Assembly (NCBI RefSeq): GCF_008011665.1
Contig: NZ_VOWJ01000033.1
Coordinates: forward strand, 52,351 to 116,350
Direction of reading: 5' to 3'
Source: Campylobacter volucris
GTDB lineage: Bacteria > Campylobacterota > Campylobacteria > Campylobacterales > Campylobacteraceae
Length of the DNA stretch: 64,000 nt
Below, piece by piece: positions 46,013 through 55,409 of the stretch. The notes under the pieces were generated by a model, which saw only the letters and a list, made by a program, of their open reading frames with translations, was not told the origin of the DNA and searched no databases. The number at the start of each line of letters is the position of its first letter. Position 1 is the first letter of the stretch. The translations under genes and the position numbers were made by a program.

Positions 46013-47716
46013 TTAAGAAATTTTGTATTTTTGCATGGCTTGAGCACTAGCCTCAAGACTTAAATTACTAAATTCTATAAAAATTTTCAAAAAATCAATG
46101 TATTTATCCAAAGCATTTTGCGGATCTTGATATAAACTAGCATTAAAAAAACCTCTATGATAAAATAAAGGCTTATACATGAAACTTTGTAAAATTCTAG
46201 CCTCATCTAAAAAAGTATTAAATTTTAAAATCAAATCTAAAATAGTTTCAAATGCCAAATTAGCATTAGCTTCTTTACAATTTTGCAAAACACTTAAAAG
46301 CTTTATAGCATCATCATTTAAATTTTGTAATTCTAAAAAATCTTTTTGCAAAATTTCTAAAACTTTGTTTAGGTATTTTTTTTGCCTATTAATACTTAAA
46401 ACATTAGGTAAAATAAAACCTTGTTTCTTGTCTTTTAATTTTTCTAAAATTTCTTTAAAAGTAATTTCTTTAGTATAATCTATAAAAGCTCCGCCTTCGG
46501 TAGCATTATAAAAATTTATATTAGGATGAGATAAAAACAAAACTTCTAATCGTTTTCTAAATTCATCCCAACCTATATAGGTTTGAACAAACCCTAATTT
46601 ACCATAAGCCAAAATTTCAATTTTGCTCTCATTTTCAAAATATCCTTCATATAAAAATCCTTCATGGTGTGTTTTTCCATCACTATTAAAAGCTAAATCT
46701 TGTCCTATCATAATGACATTAACAAACCCTAAAGCGATAGCAAAGGAGTAAGCAAAATGAGCTACATTGATGCCTATATCTAAATATCCAAATTCATTTA
46801 GATTAAATTTTTGTTGATAATCTAAATTTTTTAAAATAAAAATTTTGTTCTCTTTTTTTTCTAAAATTTTCATTAAAGATTGATCTACAGCAGAACTTAC
46901 AATGTAAATTGGTTCTTTTTTATTTAATGGCAAATTTTCATAAAAACTTGCACATTCTTCATAAATATCCATAGAAAAAACAAAATCTGGATAAATTTCA
47001 TTTTTAAGTAAAGTCTTATAAGTAGCATCCAAAGAAAAAATCACATAATCATCTTGATAAGCTTTTAAAAGTTCAAGTTGTTTGTTTAAAGAAGGTCCTG
47101 CGCAAACTACAATAACACTTTTATTTTTAGCTTTATTTTCATAAATAAATCTTTGAAAAGGTATATTCTCAAGAATACTAGGAATATTAGCTAAAAATTG
47201 TTTATAAATTTTAGCATCCATAGCAAAGCTTATATCGACATTTCCAACCACTCTTTTTATCACACTCAAGCACATATTATAAACAAAATAAAACATAGCA
47301 TTTTGCTCATAAAATTCACTATAAGATAAAAGTTTAAAAAGACCTAAATATTCAAAACAATCCTTCTGATAAAAAAGCAAACAAAGTTGCTCTTCTAGTC
47401 TTTTTTCCTCTACATCACAAAGATAAATTTTCCCGCTTGAAAGCTCCATACTTAAATCAATCTTACTTAAAACATTAGCAAAAAATTCAGCTTTATCGAA
47501 AATAAAAATATGTTTATTAATCAATTTTTTCAAAAAAAGCCCTTCGCCTATGCCGCAAAAAAATATATTTGGCATGCTTAGATCTTGTTTTGATGGCACA
47601 AAAGGCGTTTGACTAGAAAAAATATCGATAAATTCTTCTTTTTTGAAGCTTAAAATTTTTTCTTTTAAGGGTTTATTGGTAAATTCTAAAGCATTGAGAT
47701 TGTTTTGTAAAATCAT
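46013..47716 (-). CDS. maf: motility accessory factor (Maf) 5
   Basis: A 567-residue Maf-family protein on the flagellin strand, more diverged than the other four: FFCGIGEGLFLKKLI, VVCAGPSLNKQLELLKAYQ near 198-216, FVFSMDIYEECASFYEN, IMIGQDLAFNSDGKTHHEGFL near 337 and YNATEGGAFIDYTKE near 405. In C. jejuni a Maf gene of this type (Cj1340c, from memory) also lies directly upstream of flaA. Own TATAAT at 47745-47750 and GAGGA before ATG. Role inferred as flagellin glycosylation. Confidence 0.9.
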   Translation of the reverse strand: MILQNNLNALEFTNKPLKEKILSFKKEEFIDIFSSQTPFVPSKQDLSMPNIFFCGIGEGLFLKKLINKHIFIFDKAEFFANVLSKIDLSMELSSGKIYLCDVEEKRLEEQLCLLFYQKDCFEYLGLFKLLSYSEFYEQNAMFYFVYNMCLSVIKRVVGNVDISFAMDAKIYKQFLANIPSILENIPFQRFIYENKAKNKSVIVVCAGPSLNKQLELLKAYQDDYVIFSLDATYKTLLKNEIYPDFVFSMDIYEECASFYENLPLNKKEPIYIVSSAVDQSLMKILEKKENKIFILKNLDYQQKFNLNEFGYLDIGINVAHFAYSFAIALGFVNVIMIGQDLAFNSDGKTHHEGFLYEGYFENESKIEILAYGKLGFVQTYIGWDEFRKRLEVLFLSHPNINFYNATEGGAFIDYTKEITFKEILEKLKDKKQGFILPNVLSINRQKKYLNKVLEILQKDFLELQNLNDDAIKLLSVLQNCKEANANLAFETILDLILKFNTFLDEARILQSFMYKPLFYHRGFFNASLYQDPQNALDKYIDFLKIFIEFSNLSLEASAQAMQKYKIS

Positions 47717-47744
47717 TTTTTCCTCATATTTTAAAATAAATTAA

Positions 47745-47750
47745 ATTATA
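47745..47750 (-). promoter_or_regulatory. -10 box of maf5
   Basis: TATAAT on the minus strand about 29 bases before the maf5 ATG, in the divergent 131-base gap with topA. The other half of the gap is AT-rich and should hold the topA promoter, but no single box stands out. Confidence 0.5.
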
Positions 47751-47847
47751 TCATTATTTATTGTTTAAATTTACAATCTATGCTTATAAGCAAAAAATTT
47801 ATATTTTTTTTATAAACTTTTGGCAATTTATATTTTTAAGGCAATAA

Positions 47848-49935
47848 ATGAAAAATTTAATCATCGTAGAATCACCCGCTAAAGCAAAAACCATAGGAAA
47901 TTTCTTAGGAAAAAACTATGAAGTTATAGCCTCTAAAGGTCATATTAGAGATTTACCTAAAACAAGCTTTGGCATAAAAATAGAAGATGAAAATTTTAAA
48001 CCAGAATATAGAATTTCAAGCGATCATACTGCTTTAGTCAAAGAATTAAAAGAAAAGGCAAAAAATGCAAAACAAGTCTATCTTGCAACCGATGAAGATA
48101 GAGAAGGTGAAGCCATAGCCTATCACATAGCAAAGGCTATTAATAAAGATGAAAATTCTTTACCTAGAATAGTTTTTCATGAAATCACAAAAAATGCTAT
48201 AGAGCATGCTTTAAGCAATCCAAGAATTTTAGATATAAACAGCGTTAATGCTCAACAAGCTAGGCGTTTGCTTGATCGTATTGTAGGTTATAAATTAAGT
48301 CCTTTATTAAATCAAAAAATTCAAAAAGGTCTTAGTGCAGGTAGAGTTCAAAGCGCGGCATTGAAAATCATAGTAGATAGAGAAAGAGAAATCAAAGCTT
48401 TTATTCCTTTAAAATATTTTAGTATAGATATGATTTTTGATAAAGACTTGGAAGCCGAGTTAATCGAATTTCAAAATACAAAAATAGAAAAACTCACTAT
48501 AACCAATGAAGATAGAGCAAAATTGATCTTTGAAAATTGCAAAAATGCTAAATTCAAAGTAAGCAACATAGAAAGTAAAGATAGAAAAATCACTCCACCA
48601 CCACCTTTTATGACTTCTACTTTACAACAAAGTGCTAGTAACCGCTTAGGATTTAACCCTAAAAAAACCATGATGATAGCACAAAAACTTTATGAAGGTG
48701 TCAAAACTCATGAGGGCATTATGGGGGTGATTACTTATATGAGAACAGATAGCTTAAATATAGCCAAAGAAGCATTAGACCAAGTAAGAAAACTCATAAA
48801 AGATGAATTTGGTAAAGAATATTTACCAAGCAAAGCAAATATTTATACGACCAAAACCAAAGGTGCCCAAGAAGCACATGAGGCTATAAGACCTACAAAT
48901 TTAAGCTTTACTCCTAAACTTGCAAATGAATTTTTAGAAAAAGATGAAGCAAAACTTTATACGCTAATTTATAATCGCTTCGTAGCTAGTCAAATGCAAG
49001 CTGCTATCTCTCAAACTCAAAATGTCTTTGTAAATTCTAAAGATGCTAGCTTTAAAATCAGCGGTAGAAAAATTTTATTTGATGGACACTATAAAATCTA
49101 TGGAGATATGGATAAAGATAAAATCTTGCCTAATTTAAACATCAATGATACTTTAAATATCCAAAATATAGAGCTAAATTCTCATTTTACAGAACCACCT
49201 TCTAGGTATTCTGAAGCTGGACTTGTTAAAAAATTAGAAAATTTAGGCATAGGGCGTCCTTCAACCTATGCTCCAACCATATCACTTTTAAGTGCTAGAA
49301 CCTATGTAAGCATTGATAAAAAACAACTCATTCCTAATGAAATAGCCTTTAGTGTAATAAAAATTTTAGAGCAAAATTTTAGCGACATTGTTGATAGTGC
49401 TTTTACTTCTAAAATGGAAGAAGAATTAGATGCTATAGCAGAAGGAAAGCTAGACTGGCAAGAGTTGTTGAAAGAATTTTATTTTCCATTTATGAGAAAA
49501 ATTGAAGCAGGTAAAAAAAATATAAAAAGTTTAAAAACTTTTACTAAACTTGATGAAAACTGCCCACAATGTGGTGGTGAACTTGCTATACGCAAAGGAA
49601 GATATGGAGAATTTGTAGCTTGTTTAAATTTCCCAAAATGCAAATACTCAAGAAATTTAAATCAAGAAAATCAAAAACAAAAAAAAGCACCTTTAAGCTC
49701 TACAGGTATTAAATGCCCCTCTTGCAATGAAGGTATGATTATAGAGCGTTTTTCAAAGCGTGGTAAATTTTATGGATGCAGCGCTTATCCAAAATGTAAT
49801 TTTATTAGCAAATACAAACCAAGCGAAGAAAAATGCGAAGAATGTAATGAAAATATGGTAATTAAAGAATTAAAAAAAGGCACATTTTTAGAGTGTTTAA
49901 AATGTAAAATTAAAAAGGAAATTGAATGCAAATAA
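47848..49935 (+). CDS. topA: DNA topoisomerase I
   Basis: A 695-residue type IA topoisomerase that relaxes negative supercoils. Toprim domain at the N-terminus (LIIVESPAKAKTIGNFLG, ATDEDREGEAIAYH near 85), GLSAGRVQSAALKII near 165, and the active-site Tyr in GVITYMRTDS near residue 300. The C-terminus carries three Cys4 zinc ribbons (CPQCGGELAIRKGRYGEFVAC, CPSCNEGM, CEECNENM). Full length. It overlaps bioB by ten bases. Confidence 0.97.
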   Translation: MKNLIIVESPAKAKTIGNFLGKNYEVIASKGHIRDLPKTSFGIKIEDENFKPEYRISSDHTALVKELKEKAKNAKQVYLATDEDREGEAIAYHIAKAINKDENSLPRIVFHEITKNAIEHALSNPRILDINSVNAQQARRLLDRIVGYKLSPLLNQKIQKGLSAGRVQSAALKIIVDREREIKAFIPLKYFSIDMIFDKDLEAELIEFQNTKIEKLTITNEDRAKLIFENCKNAKFKVSNIESKDRKITPPPPFMTSTLQQSASNRLGFNPKKTMMIAQKLYEGVKTHEGIMGVITYMRTDSLNIAKEALDQVRKLIKDEFGKEYLPSKANIYTTKTKGAQEAHEAIRPTNLSFTPKLANEFLEKDEAKLYTLIYNRFVASQMQAAISQTQNVFVNSKDASFKISGRKILFDGHYKIYGDMDKDKILPNLNINDTLNIQNIELNSHFTEPPSRYSEAGLVKKLENLGIGRPSTYAPTISLLSARTYVSIDKKQLIPNEIAFSVIKILEQNFSDIVDSAFTSKMEEELDAIAEGKLDWQELLKEFYFPFMRKIEAGKKNIKSLKTFTKLDENCPQCGGELAIRKGRYGEFVACLNFPKCKYSRNLNQENQKQKKAPLSSTGIKCPSCNEGMIIERFSKRGKFYGCSAYPKCNFISKYKPSEEKCEECNENMVIKELKKGTFLECLKCKIKKEIECK

Positions 49936-50762
49936 TGCTTTGTGCTATATCAAATATAGCTAGTGGTGGTTGTAGTGAAGATTGTAAATACTGCACGCAA
50001 AGTGCTCATGTAAAAACAAATATCCCAAAATACAAAAAAAAAGATATTGAACAAATCGTAAAAGAAGCAAAATTGGCTAAAAAAAATGAAGCCTTAGGGT
50101 TTTGTTTAGTTACTGCTGGACTTGGCTTAGATGATGAAAAATTAGAATATGTTTGCAAAGCTGCTCATGCAGTAAAAAAAGAAGAGCCTGATTTATTGCT
50201 AATAGCATGCAATGGACAAGCAAATTTAGAGCAACTAAAAGAATTAAAAAAAGTTGGAATTTTTTCATACAATCATAATCTTGAAAGCTCAAAAGAATTT
50301 TTCCCACGAATTTGCTCTACTCATACTTGGGAAGAAAGATTTCAAACTAATCTTTATGCTAAAGAAGCAGGATTAATGCTTTGCTGTGGTGGGATTTATG
50401 GACTTGGTGAAAGTTATGATGATAGAATAAGTCTTAGAAAAAGCTTACAAGAGCTTCAACCTTTTTCTTCTCCTATAAATTTTTTTATACCCAATGAGAA
50501 TTTAAATTTAAAACAGCCTTTATTAAGTGCTGATGAAGCTTTACAGATTATCAAAGATAGTGTTAAAGCTTTACCACAAACTGTTATCATGGTAGCAGGT
50601 GGTAGAGAAGTAGTGCTAAAAGAAAGACAATATGAAATTTTTGATGCAGGTGCTAGAGCCATTGTTGTAGGGGATTATTTAACCACAAAAGGTGAAGAAC
50701 CTAGTAAAGATATACAAAAATTAAAACAAATGGGATTTAGCTTTGCTACACAATGTCATTGA
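49926..50762 (+). CDS. bioB: biotin synthase BioB
   Basis: A 278-residue radical-SAM enzyme converting dethiobiotin to biotin. The SAM cluster motif CSEDCKYC is at about residues 18-25, followed by VTAGLGLDDEKLEYVC, YNHNLESSKEFFPRIC, CCGGIYGLGES and the [2Fe-2S] ligands. It is on the short side (E. coli 346), as in epsilonproteobacteria. ATG 49926 fits AAGGA six bases away; another ATG at 49935 sits in a TAATG junction with topA. Confidence 0.93.
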   Translation: MQIMLCAISNIASGGCSEDCKYCTQSAHVKTNIPKYKKKDIEQIVKEAKLAKKNEALGFCLVTAGLGLDDEKLEYVCKAAHAVKKEEPDLLLIACNGQANLEQLKELKKVGIFSYNHNLESSKEFFPRICSTHTWEERFQTNLYAKEAGLMLCCGGIYGLGESYDDRISLRKSLQELQPFSSPINFFIPNENLNLKQPLLSADEALQIIKDSVKALPQTVIMVAGGREVVLKERQYEIFDAGARAIVVGDYLTTKGEEPSKDIQKLKQMGFSFATQCH

Positions 50763-51921
50763 CGCTCAAGCTGCAACAGATTTACAAATTTTACTTGTTG
50801 TAGCAAGCTGTTTGCTAACTTCTCCTTATATAGCTAAATTTTTAAAACTACCTTTATCAGCAACTGAGATCATACTTGGTTCGCTTATAGGATTTATAGG
50901 ATTTATAGGAGAAAGTGAGAATTTCAAACTCTTAGCTAATGCTGGATTTTATTATTTAATGTTTATCGCTGGTATGGAAATTAATCTTAAAACCTTTTTA
51001 AATACTGAAAGAACTTTGCTAAATAAAGCATTCATTTATATAGCAAGCTTATATTTGCTTAGTATTATTGCTGTTGAAAGTATAGAAATTTCTTATGTAT
51101 TTGTTATCATCATACCTATAATGAGCGTGGGTTTGCTTTCTACTTTATATAAGGATTTTGGGAAAAATTGCGATTGGTTAAATATTTCCATGATAGTTGC
51201 AACCTTAGCAGAAGTTGTAAGCATAGTTTTACTAACCATTACAGCAGCTTTTTTAGGACAAGGAACAGATCTTTTTTCTCTCACTCAAAATTTATTGTAT
51301 TTAGTAGGATTTTTAGCTCTTTGTATATTTAGTTTTAAATTTTTAGAGGTGCTTTTTTGGTGGTATCCGCAGTTAAAAACCATACTTATGCCTTGGCAAG
51401 ATCATAATGAAAAAGATATAAGATTTTGCATGGCAATTTTTATAGCTATTGTAGCGATTATGATTTATTTTAAACTTGAAGTAGCATTAGGAGCTTTTAT
51501 AGCAGGTTCATTTATAGCAACATTTTTTGATCACAAAAAAGATTTAGAACACAAACTTTCAAGTTTTGGATATGGTTTTTTAATTCCTATATTTTTTATT
51601 TATATAGGATCAAGTTTTAAACTCGAAAAACTTTTAAATCCTGAAGTTTTGATTATAGCCTTTTCGCTAACTGCTTTTATGATATTTGTAAGAATTGCAT
51701 CTGCTATGGTTTTTTTAAAAAATTTAGGCTTAACAAATACTTTTTTATTTGGACTTAGTCATTCTATGCCACTAACTTTACTCATTGCTATAGCGACTTT
51801 ATCACTTGGTGCTAAAATCATATCTGAAGAAATTTATTCAGGATTAGTTCTTACTGCATTACTTGAAGCAATTTTAGCTATAAGTTTGATTAAATTTATT
51901 AATAATTTTAAAAGATTATGA
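50743..51921 (+). CDS. cation/proton antiporter, KefB/NhaP-like
   Basis: A 392-residue, Na+/H+-exchanger-fold membrane protein (PF00999 type) with about 11-13 segments. ILLVVASCLLTSPYIAKFLKLP and ATEIILGSLIGFIGFIG open the core; LEVALGAFIAGSFIATFF and HKLSSFGYGFLIPIFFIYIGSS follow the family pattern. No C-terminal TrkA domain. Start codon is uncertain: the frame opens at TTG 50743 within the end of bioB, and no ATG in frame lies near. Ion specificity is unknown. Confidence 0.85.
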   Translation: MLHNVIDAQAATDLQILLVVASCLLTSPYIAKFLKLPLSATEIILGSLIGFIGFIGESENFKLLANAGFYYLMFIAGMEINLKTFLNTERTLLNKAFIYIASLYLLSIIAVESIEISYVFVIIIPIMSVGLLSTLYKDFGKNCDWLNISMIVATLAEVVSIVLLTITAAFLGQGTDLFSLTQNLLYLVGFLALCIFSFKFLEVLFWWYPQLKTILMPWQDHNEKDIRFCMAIFIAIVAIMIYFKLEVALGAFIAGSFIATFFDHKKDLEHKLSSFGYGFLIPIFFIYIGSSFKLEKLLNPEVLIIAFSLTAFMIFVRIASAMVFLKNLGLTNTFLFGLSHSMPLTLLIAIATLSLGAKIISEEIYSGLVLTALLEAILAISLIKFINNFKRL

Positions 51922-51942
51922 TTTTACTTTAGTTTTATATGT

Positions 51943-51948
51943 TATACT
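51943..51948 (+). promoter_or_regulatory. -10 box immediately before cysQ
   Basis: TATACT ends six bases before the ATG at 51955. Transcription from it would start at or one base from the ATG, which suggests a leaderless message. No Shine-Dalgarno is visible. Confidence 0.45.
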
Positions 51949-51954
51949 TTGATT

Positions 51955-52713
51955 ATGAAAAATTTAGACACACTTTTACAATTAAGCTTAAAAGCAGGCA
52001 AAGAAGCTGCAAAAATTTTACTAGAATATAAAAATAAAAATGAAATTTGGATCAAAGATGATAGCTCTCCTGTTGGCTTAGCAGATATAAAATCTAACAA
52101 AGTCATTAGTGAAATTTTAGCTTCAAGTGACATAGCTATATGTTCAGAAGAAAATATACTCTCTTATGAAACTAGACAAAATTTAGAATATTTTTGGCTA
52201 ATAGATCCTTTAGATGGAACTAAATCTTATGCTAAAAATGACAAAGAATATTGTGTTTTAATAGCTCTAATCCATAAAAATCGCCCCATTCTTTCACTTA
52301 TAGTAGATGTAGAAAATGATGCATATTATTATGCTCATGCTCATACTAAAGTATATAAAAACGATAATTTGCTTAACATTAGCAATGAAGCTTATGAAAA
52401 AGTACAAAATATTGCTTTATATTCGAAAAATCACGACAACAATGAAGAATTTTTTATCCAAAATAAACTAGAAGGTATAAAAGTATCTTCTGCTTTAAAA
52501 TTTGTATATTTACTTGAAGCTAAAGCTGGAATTTATCCTCGTTTTGGTGGGCCAAAAGCTTGGGATATAGCTGCGGGTGATTTTTTAATCATTCAAAATG
52601 GTGGAATAATGCAAGATTTTGATAAAAAATTATTAGATTATAACACTAAAGATCTTTCTTTGCCAAGTTTTATAGCCTTTGCTAAAAAAGAATACAAACT
52701 CAAAGATTTTTAG
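51955..52713 (+). CDS. cysQ: CysQ-type 3'(2'),5'-bisphosphate nucleotidase
   Basis: A 252-residue inositol-monophosphatase fold enzyme: metal-binding SEEN near residue 65, the signature DPLDGTKSYAKND near 85-97 and GGPKAWDIAAGDFL near 200-215. CysQ hydrolyses phosphoadenosine phosphate from sulfur metabolism; the family also includes inositol phosphatases. Read from ATG 51955 (two codons after an in-frame TTG). Its stop overlaps the next GTG. Confidence 0.9.
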   Translation: MKNLDTLLQLSLKAGKEAAKILLEYKNKNEIWIKDDSSPVGLADIKSNKVISEILASSDIAICSEENILSYETRQNLEYFWLIDPLDGTKSYAKNDKEYCVLIALIHKNRPILSLIVDVENDAYYYAHAHTKVYKNDNLLNISNEAYEKVQNIALYSKNHDNNEEFFIQNKLEGIKVSSALKFVYLLEAKAGIYPRFGGPKAWDIAAGDFLIIQNGGIMQDFDKKLLDYNTKDLSLPSFIAFAKKEYKLKDF

Positions 52714-53363
52714 TGAAATTTTTTGTTGTATTTTTGTGTTTAGTTAATGCTATTTTTGCGAATTCATTTGAAAACAAAAAAATCATAAAATTAGGTACTA
52801 AAGATGAATTTAGCATCATTGATTTAAATCAAAATATTAATTATGAAAAACTTTCTAATATCACTACTATAGCTTTAATTCCAAGCTATGAAAAAGAATA
52901 TAATTTCTATTTTTCAGATTTAAAAATCAATGCTTATAAAATGGCTAAAGATACCTTGATAGCCTTAAACCACACTATCAATGAAAAAAATAATTTTATT
53001 TTGCTAAGTCAAAAAGAAAACCAAAACTATATTGATTCTCAAAACATCATATATCCACAAAAAAGTTTCATCAATGCTAGTGACTTTTTAGAATTTAATC
53101 GTTTTAAAAAAGCTAATTTTATTATTTTGATTGATCTAAAAAACATAAAAGCCACTCAAAGAAATTTTTTCTTCTTTTCAAATTTTGATGTTTTAGTTAA
53201 TATAGAATATAAAATATATAATGCCAAATCAAACAAACTAAAAGATCATAAAATACTACAAATTCAAAGTCAATTTAGCACAAATAATAAACAAAAATCT
53301 TATCAAGAATTAGTGCAAAACATAGCTAATGAGATTTACAACGACTTGCAAAATTCTATATAA
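52713..53363 (+). CDS. secreted protein of unknown function
   Basis: A 216-residue protein read from GTG 52713 in a TAGTG junction with cysQ. It starts with a 16-residue signal peptide (FFVVFLCLVNAIFA) and has no lipobox. The rest is mixed alpha/beta with FIILIDLKNIKATQRNFFFFSNFDVLVNIEYKIYNA, which resembles the strand-rich core of CsgG/LpoB-like domains, but too weakly to name. It converges on murB with an eight-base overlap. Confidence 0.7.
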   Translation: MKFFVVFLCLVNAIFANSFENKKIIKLGTKDEFSIIDLNQNINYEKLSNITTIALIPSYEKEYNFYFSDLKINAYKMAKDTLIALNHTINEKNNFILLSQKENQNYIDSQNIIYPQKSFINASDFLEFNRFKKANFIILIDLKNIKATQRNFFFFSNFDVLVNIEYKIYNAKSNKLKDHKILQIQSQFSTNNKQKSYQELVQNIANEIYNDLQNSI

Positions 53364-54132
53364 TCACCACTTCTTCTTCTAAATTTATACCAAATTGTTC
53401 AAACACCTTTGTTTTGGCTAGATTGATTAAATACATTGCATCATCAAAACTTGCATGTTTTTTATTGATTAAAAAATTTGCATGTTCTTCACTAAACATA
53501 GCATCGTTTTTATTAAAACCCTTTAAACCTACCGCTTCTATAAGTCTTCCTGCGTGATCTTGAGGTGGATTTTTAAATACTGAACCAAAACTTGCTCCTT
53601 TTGGTTGATTTTTTCTAGCATTTTTTAAACACTCATCTTTATTGGTATCAAAGCCGTATTCTAAAAAAAACTTAGCGCTAAACATTATTTGCGCAATAGG
53701 GTTAAATCTATAATCAAAAGCTATGTCTTGTTTTGAAATTTCTTTATCAAAAATTCTAATACTAAGCAAATTTTTGCTGATATTTTCATCTTTTAAACCT
53801 GCATTCATTTTCAAAATACCACCCAAAGTTCCTGGGATATTTCGTAAAAATTCAAAACCTTTAAGATTGTTTTTTTTAGCAAAATTGTATATATTAATCG
53901 CTTTGCTTGCACATCCTATTTCTAAAAAATAACCTTTTTCATTTTGATCTAAAATTTCAATATAGTCAAATTTTTTTCCCAAAATCGCAAGATTTTTAGG
54001 CTTAGAAGACACCAAAAGATTATTTGCTCCACCTATTAAAATTCCATCAAATTGGCAAAGTTCTTCTAAAACTTGAACTTCAAAACTTTGCCCTATTCGC
54101 ACAGAAGAATATTTTGAAAAATCAATAATCAT
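53356..54132 (-). CDS. murB: UDP-N-acetylenolpyruvoylglucosamine reductase
   Basis: A 258-residue FAD enzyme for the second step of peptidoglycan precursor synthesis. FAD motifs DGILIGGANNLLVS near 28-41, GFEFLRNIPGTLGGILKMNAGL near 93-115, the catalytic Ser region NQPKGASFGSVFKNP near 175 and LIEAVGLKGF. Short type II-like form without the third-domain insertion. Overlaps fliQ by four bases (ATGA). Confidence 0.95.
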   Translation of the reverse strand: MIIDFSKYSSVRIGQSFEVQVLEELCQFDGILIGGANNLLVSSKPKNLAILGKKFDYIEILDQNEKGYFLEIGCASKAINIYNFAKKNNLKGFEFLRNIPGTLGGILKMNAGLKDENISKNLLSIRIFDKEISKQDIAFDYRFNPIAQIMFSAKFFLEYGFDTNKDECLKNARKNQPKGASFGSVFKNPPQDHAGRLIEAVGLKGFNKNDAMFSEEHANFLINKKHASFDDAMYLINLAKTKVFEQFGINLEEEVVII

Positions 54133-54395
54133 CGTATAAAACTTGGAATATGATTGAGCATATTAATAGTAAAATCCATCATAGAACTTATCATCCAAGG
54201 CATTAAAAACACTATCACAACAACAACAAGTAAAATTTTTGGCACAAAAGAAAGAGTAGCTTCGTTAATTTGAGTAACAGCTTGAAAAATGCTTATAATC
54301 AAACCCGCTATCAGCCCAGCTAGCAACATAGGCAAAGAAAGCATAAGAGTGATTTTAAAAGTTTGTACGCCTAAAGACACTAAAGCACTTTCCAT
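54129..54395 (-). CDS. fliQ: flagellar export protein FliQ
   Basis: An 88-residue, two-helix membrane protein of the flagellar type III export gate: MESALVSLGVQTFKITLML, LIAGLIISIFQAVTQINEATLSFVPKI, MPWMISSMMDFT. Start ATG 54395 follows AAGGAG by seven bases; the longer open frame includes part of the mqnD end and is not used. Confidence 0.95.
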   Translation of the reverse strand: MESALVSLGVQTFKITLMLSLPMLLAGLIAGLIISIFQAVTQINEATLSFVPKILLVVVVIVFLMPWMISSMMDFTINMLNHIPSFIR

Positions 54396-54438
54396 TGCTT
54401 TTCTCCTTGTATTTAAAATTGAAATTTTACCAAATTTT

Positions 54439-55299
54439 TTAAGAATTTCTAAATTCTTCATACTCACTAGGTATAAGATAAGCCCTACTTTTAATCAACA
54501 CATCATAAAATTTATGCTCATATCCTAGCTCAAAAAGTTTATCTATAGCATCAAATTGCTTATCATTCATATTGATTGAATTTTTATTTGCATATAAATT
54601 TAAATATGTGTCTAATTTTTGTGCATCAACGCGTATTAAATTTCTCTCCATTAACATGGGTGCTAAAATTTTTCTATTATCATTAGCTAATTGCACAGCC
54701 TTGATCAAATCTTTTTCAATAGAAATAGCATCATTTAAAGGTAAAGATCTTCTAAGAGCCATCCCACCTAGTGGCAAAGGCAAATCATCTTTTGCTAATT
54801 CTTGCCATATATCCCAAAGTTCAGCCTCTACGCATAAATTATTATCAAATTCTAAAATACTCTCATGTATTAATACCCCCGCATCCACTTCACCATCTAA
54901 TACCGCCTTTTCAATCTCTAAAAAATTTTTATATACAATTTTAGCTTGTGGGTATTTAATGCGAAAAATCAAAGCATTGCTAGTATGAGCTCCACTTAAA
55001 GCTACTTTAAAATTTGTTTTTAAAGTTTTATTCTTTTTTTTGATAAGCTTTGGACCATAACCTTGCCCAAAACTCACAGCTGTTTTTAATAAAGCATATT
55101 CATTTGCTATCAAAGGATATAACGCAAAAGAAATAGCGCTAACATCATAAATATTTTCTAAAGCAAATTCATTTAAAGTTTGTATATCTAAAGCTATATT
55201 TTCATACTTATAAGCATTTCCAACCCAACCAAATTTTATAGCCATATACATAAAAATATCATCAGCATCAGGAGAGTGAGCAACACTAACTTTTTTCAT
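54439..55299 (-). CDS. mqnD: 1,4-dihydroxy-6-naphthoate synthase MqnD
   Basis: A 286-residue enzyme of the futalosine pathway to menaquinone. Substrate-binding-protein fold with VAHSPDADDIFMYMAI at the start, VSAISFALYPLI, the active-site stretch FGQGYGPKLI near 84-93, GEVDAGVLIHESIL near 143-156 and LPLPLGGMALRR. The usual catalytic His is in LIHES. Campylobacters use menaquinone as their respiratory quinone, and the mtn enzyme in this window acts in the same route. Probably cotranscribed with fliQ and murB. Confidence 0.88.
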   Translation of the reverse strand: MKKVSVAHSPDADDIFMYMAIKFGWVGNAYKYENIALDIQTLNEFALENIYDVSAISFALYPLIANEYALLKTAVSFGQGYGPKLIKKKNKTLKTNFKVALSGAHTSNALIFRIKYPQAKIVYKNFLEIEKAVLDGEVDAGVLIHESILEFDNNLCVEAELWDIWQELAKDDLPLPLGGMALRRSLPLNDAISIEKDLIKAVQLANDNRKILAPMLMERNLIRVDAQKLDTYLNLYANKNSINMNDKQFDAIDKLFELGYEHKFYDVLIKSRAYLIPSEYEEFRNS

Positions 55300-55372
55300 A
55301 TTATTCCTTGATCAATTAATAAAGATATTTTAACAAATTTAAAGAATAAAACTTACATTAAATTCTTTTTGA

Positions 55373-55378
55373 TACAAT
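55373..55378 (+). promoter_or_regulatory. recA promoter -10 box
   Basis: TACAAT (in GATACAAT) about 31 bases before the recA ATG, in the divergent gap with mqnD. No LexA box is seen; campylobacters lack LexA. Confidence 0.5.
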
Positions 55379-55409
55379 TTTAAACTCAATTTAGCAAGGA
55401 AAATAATTC

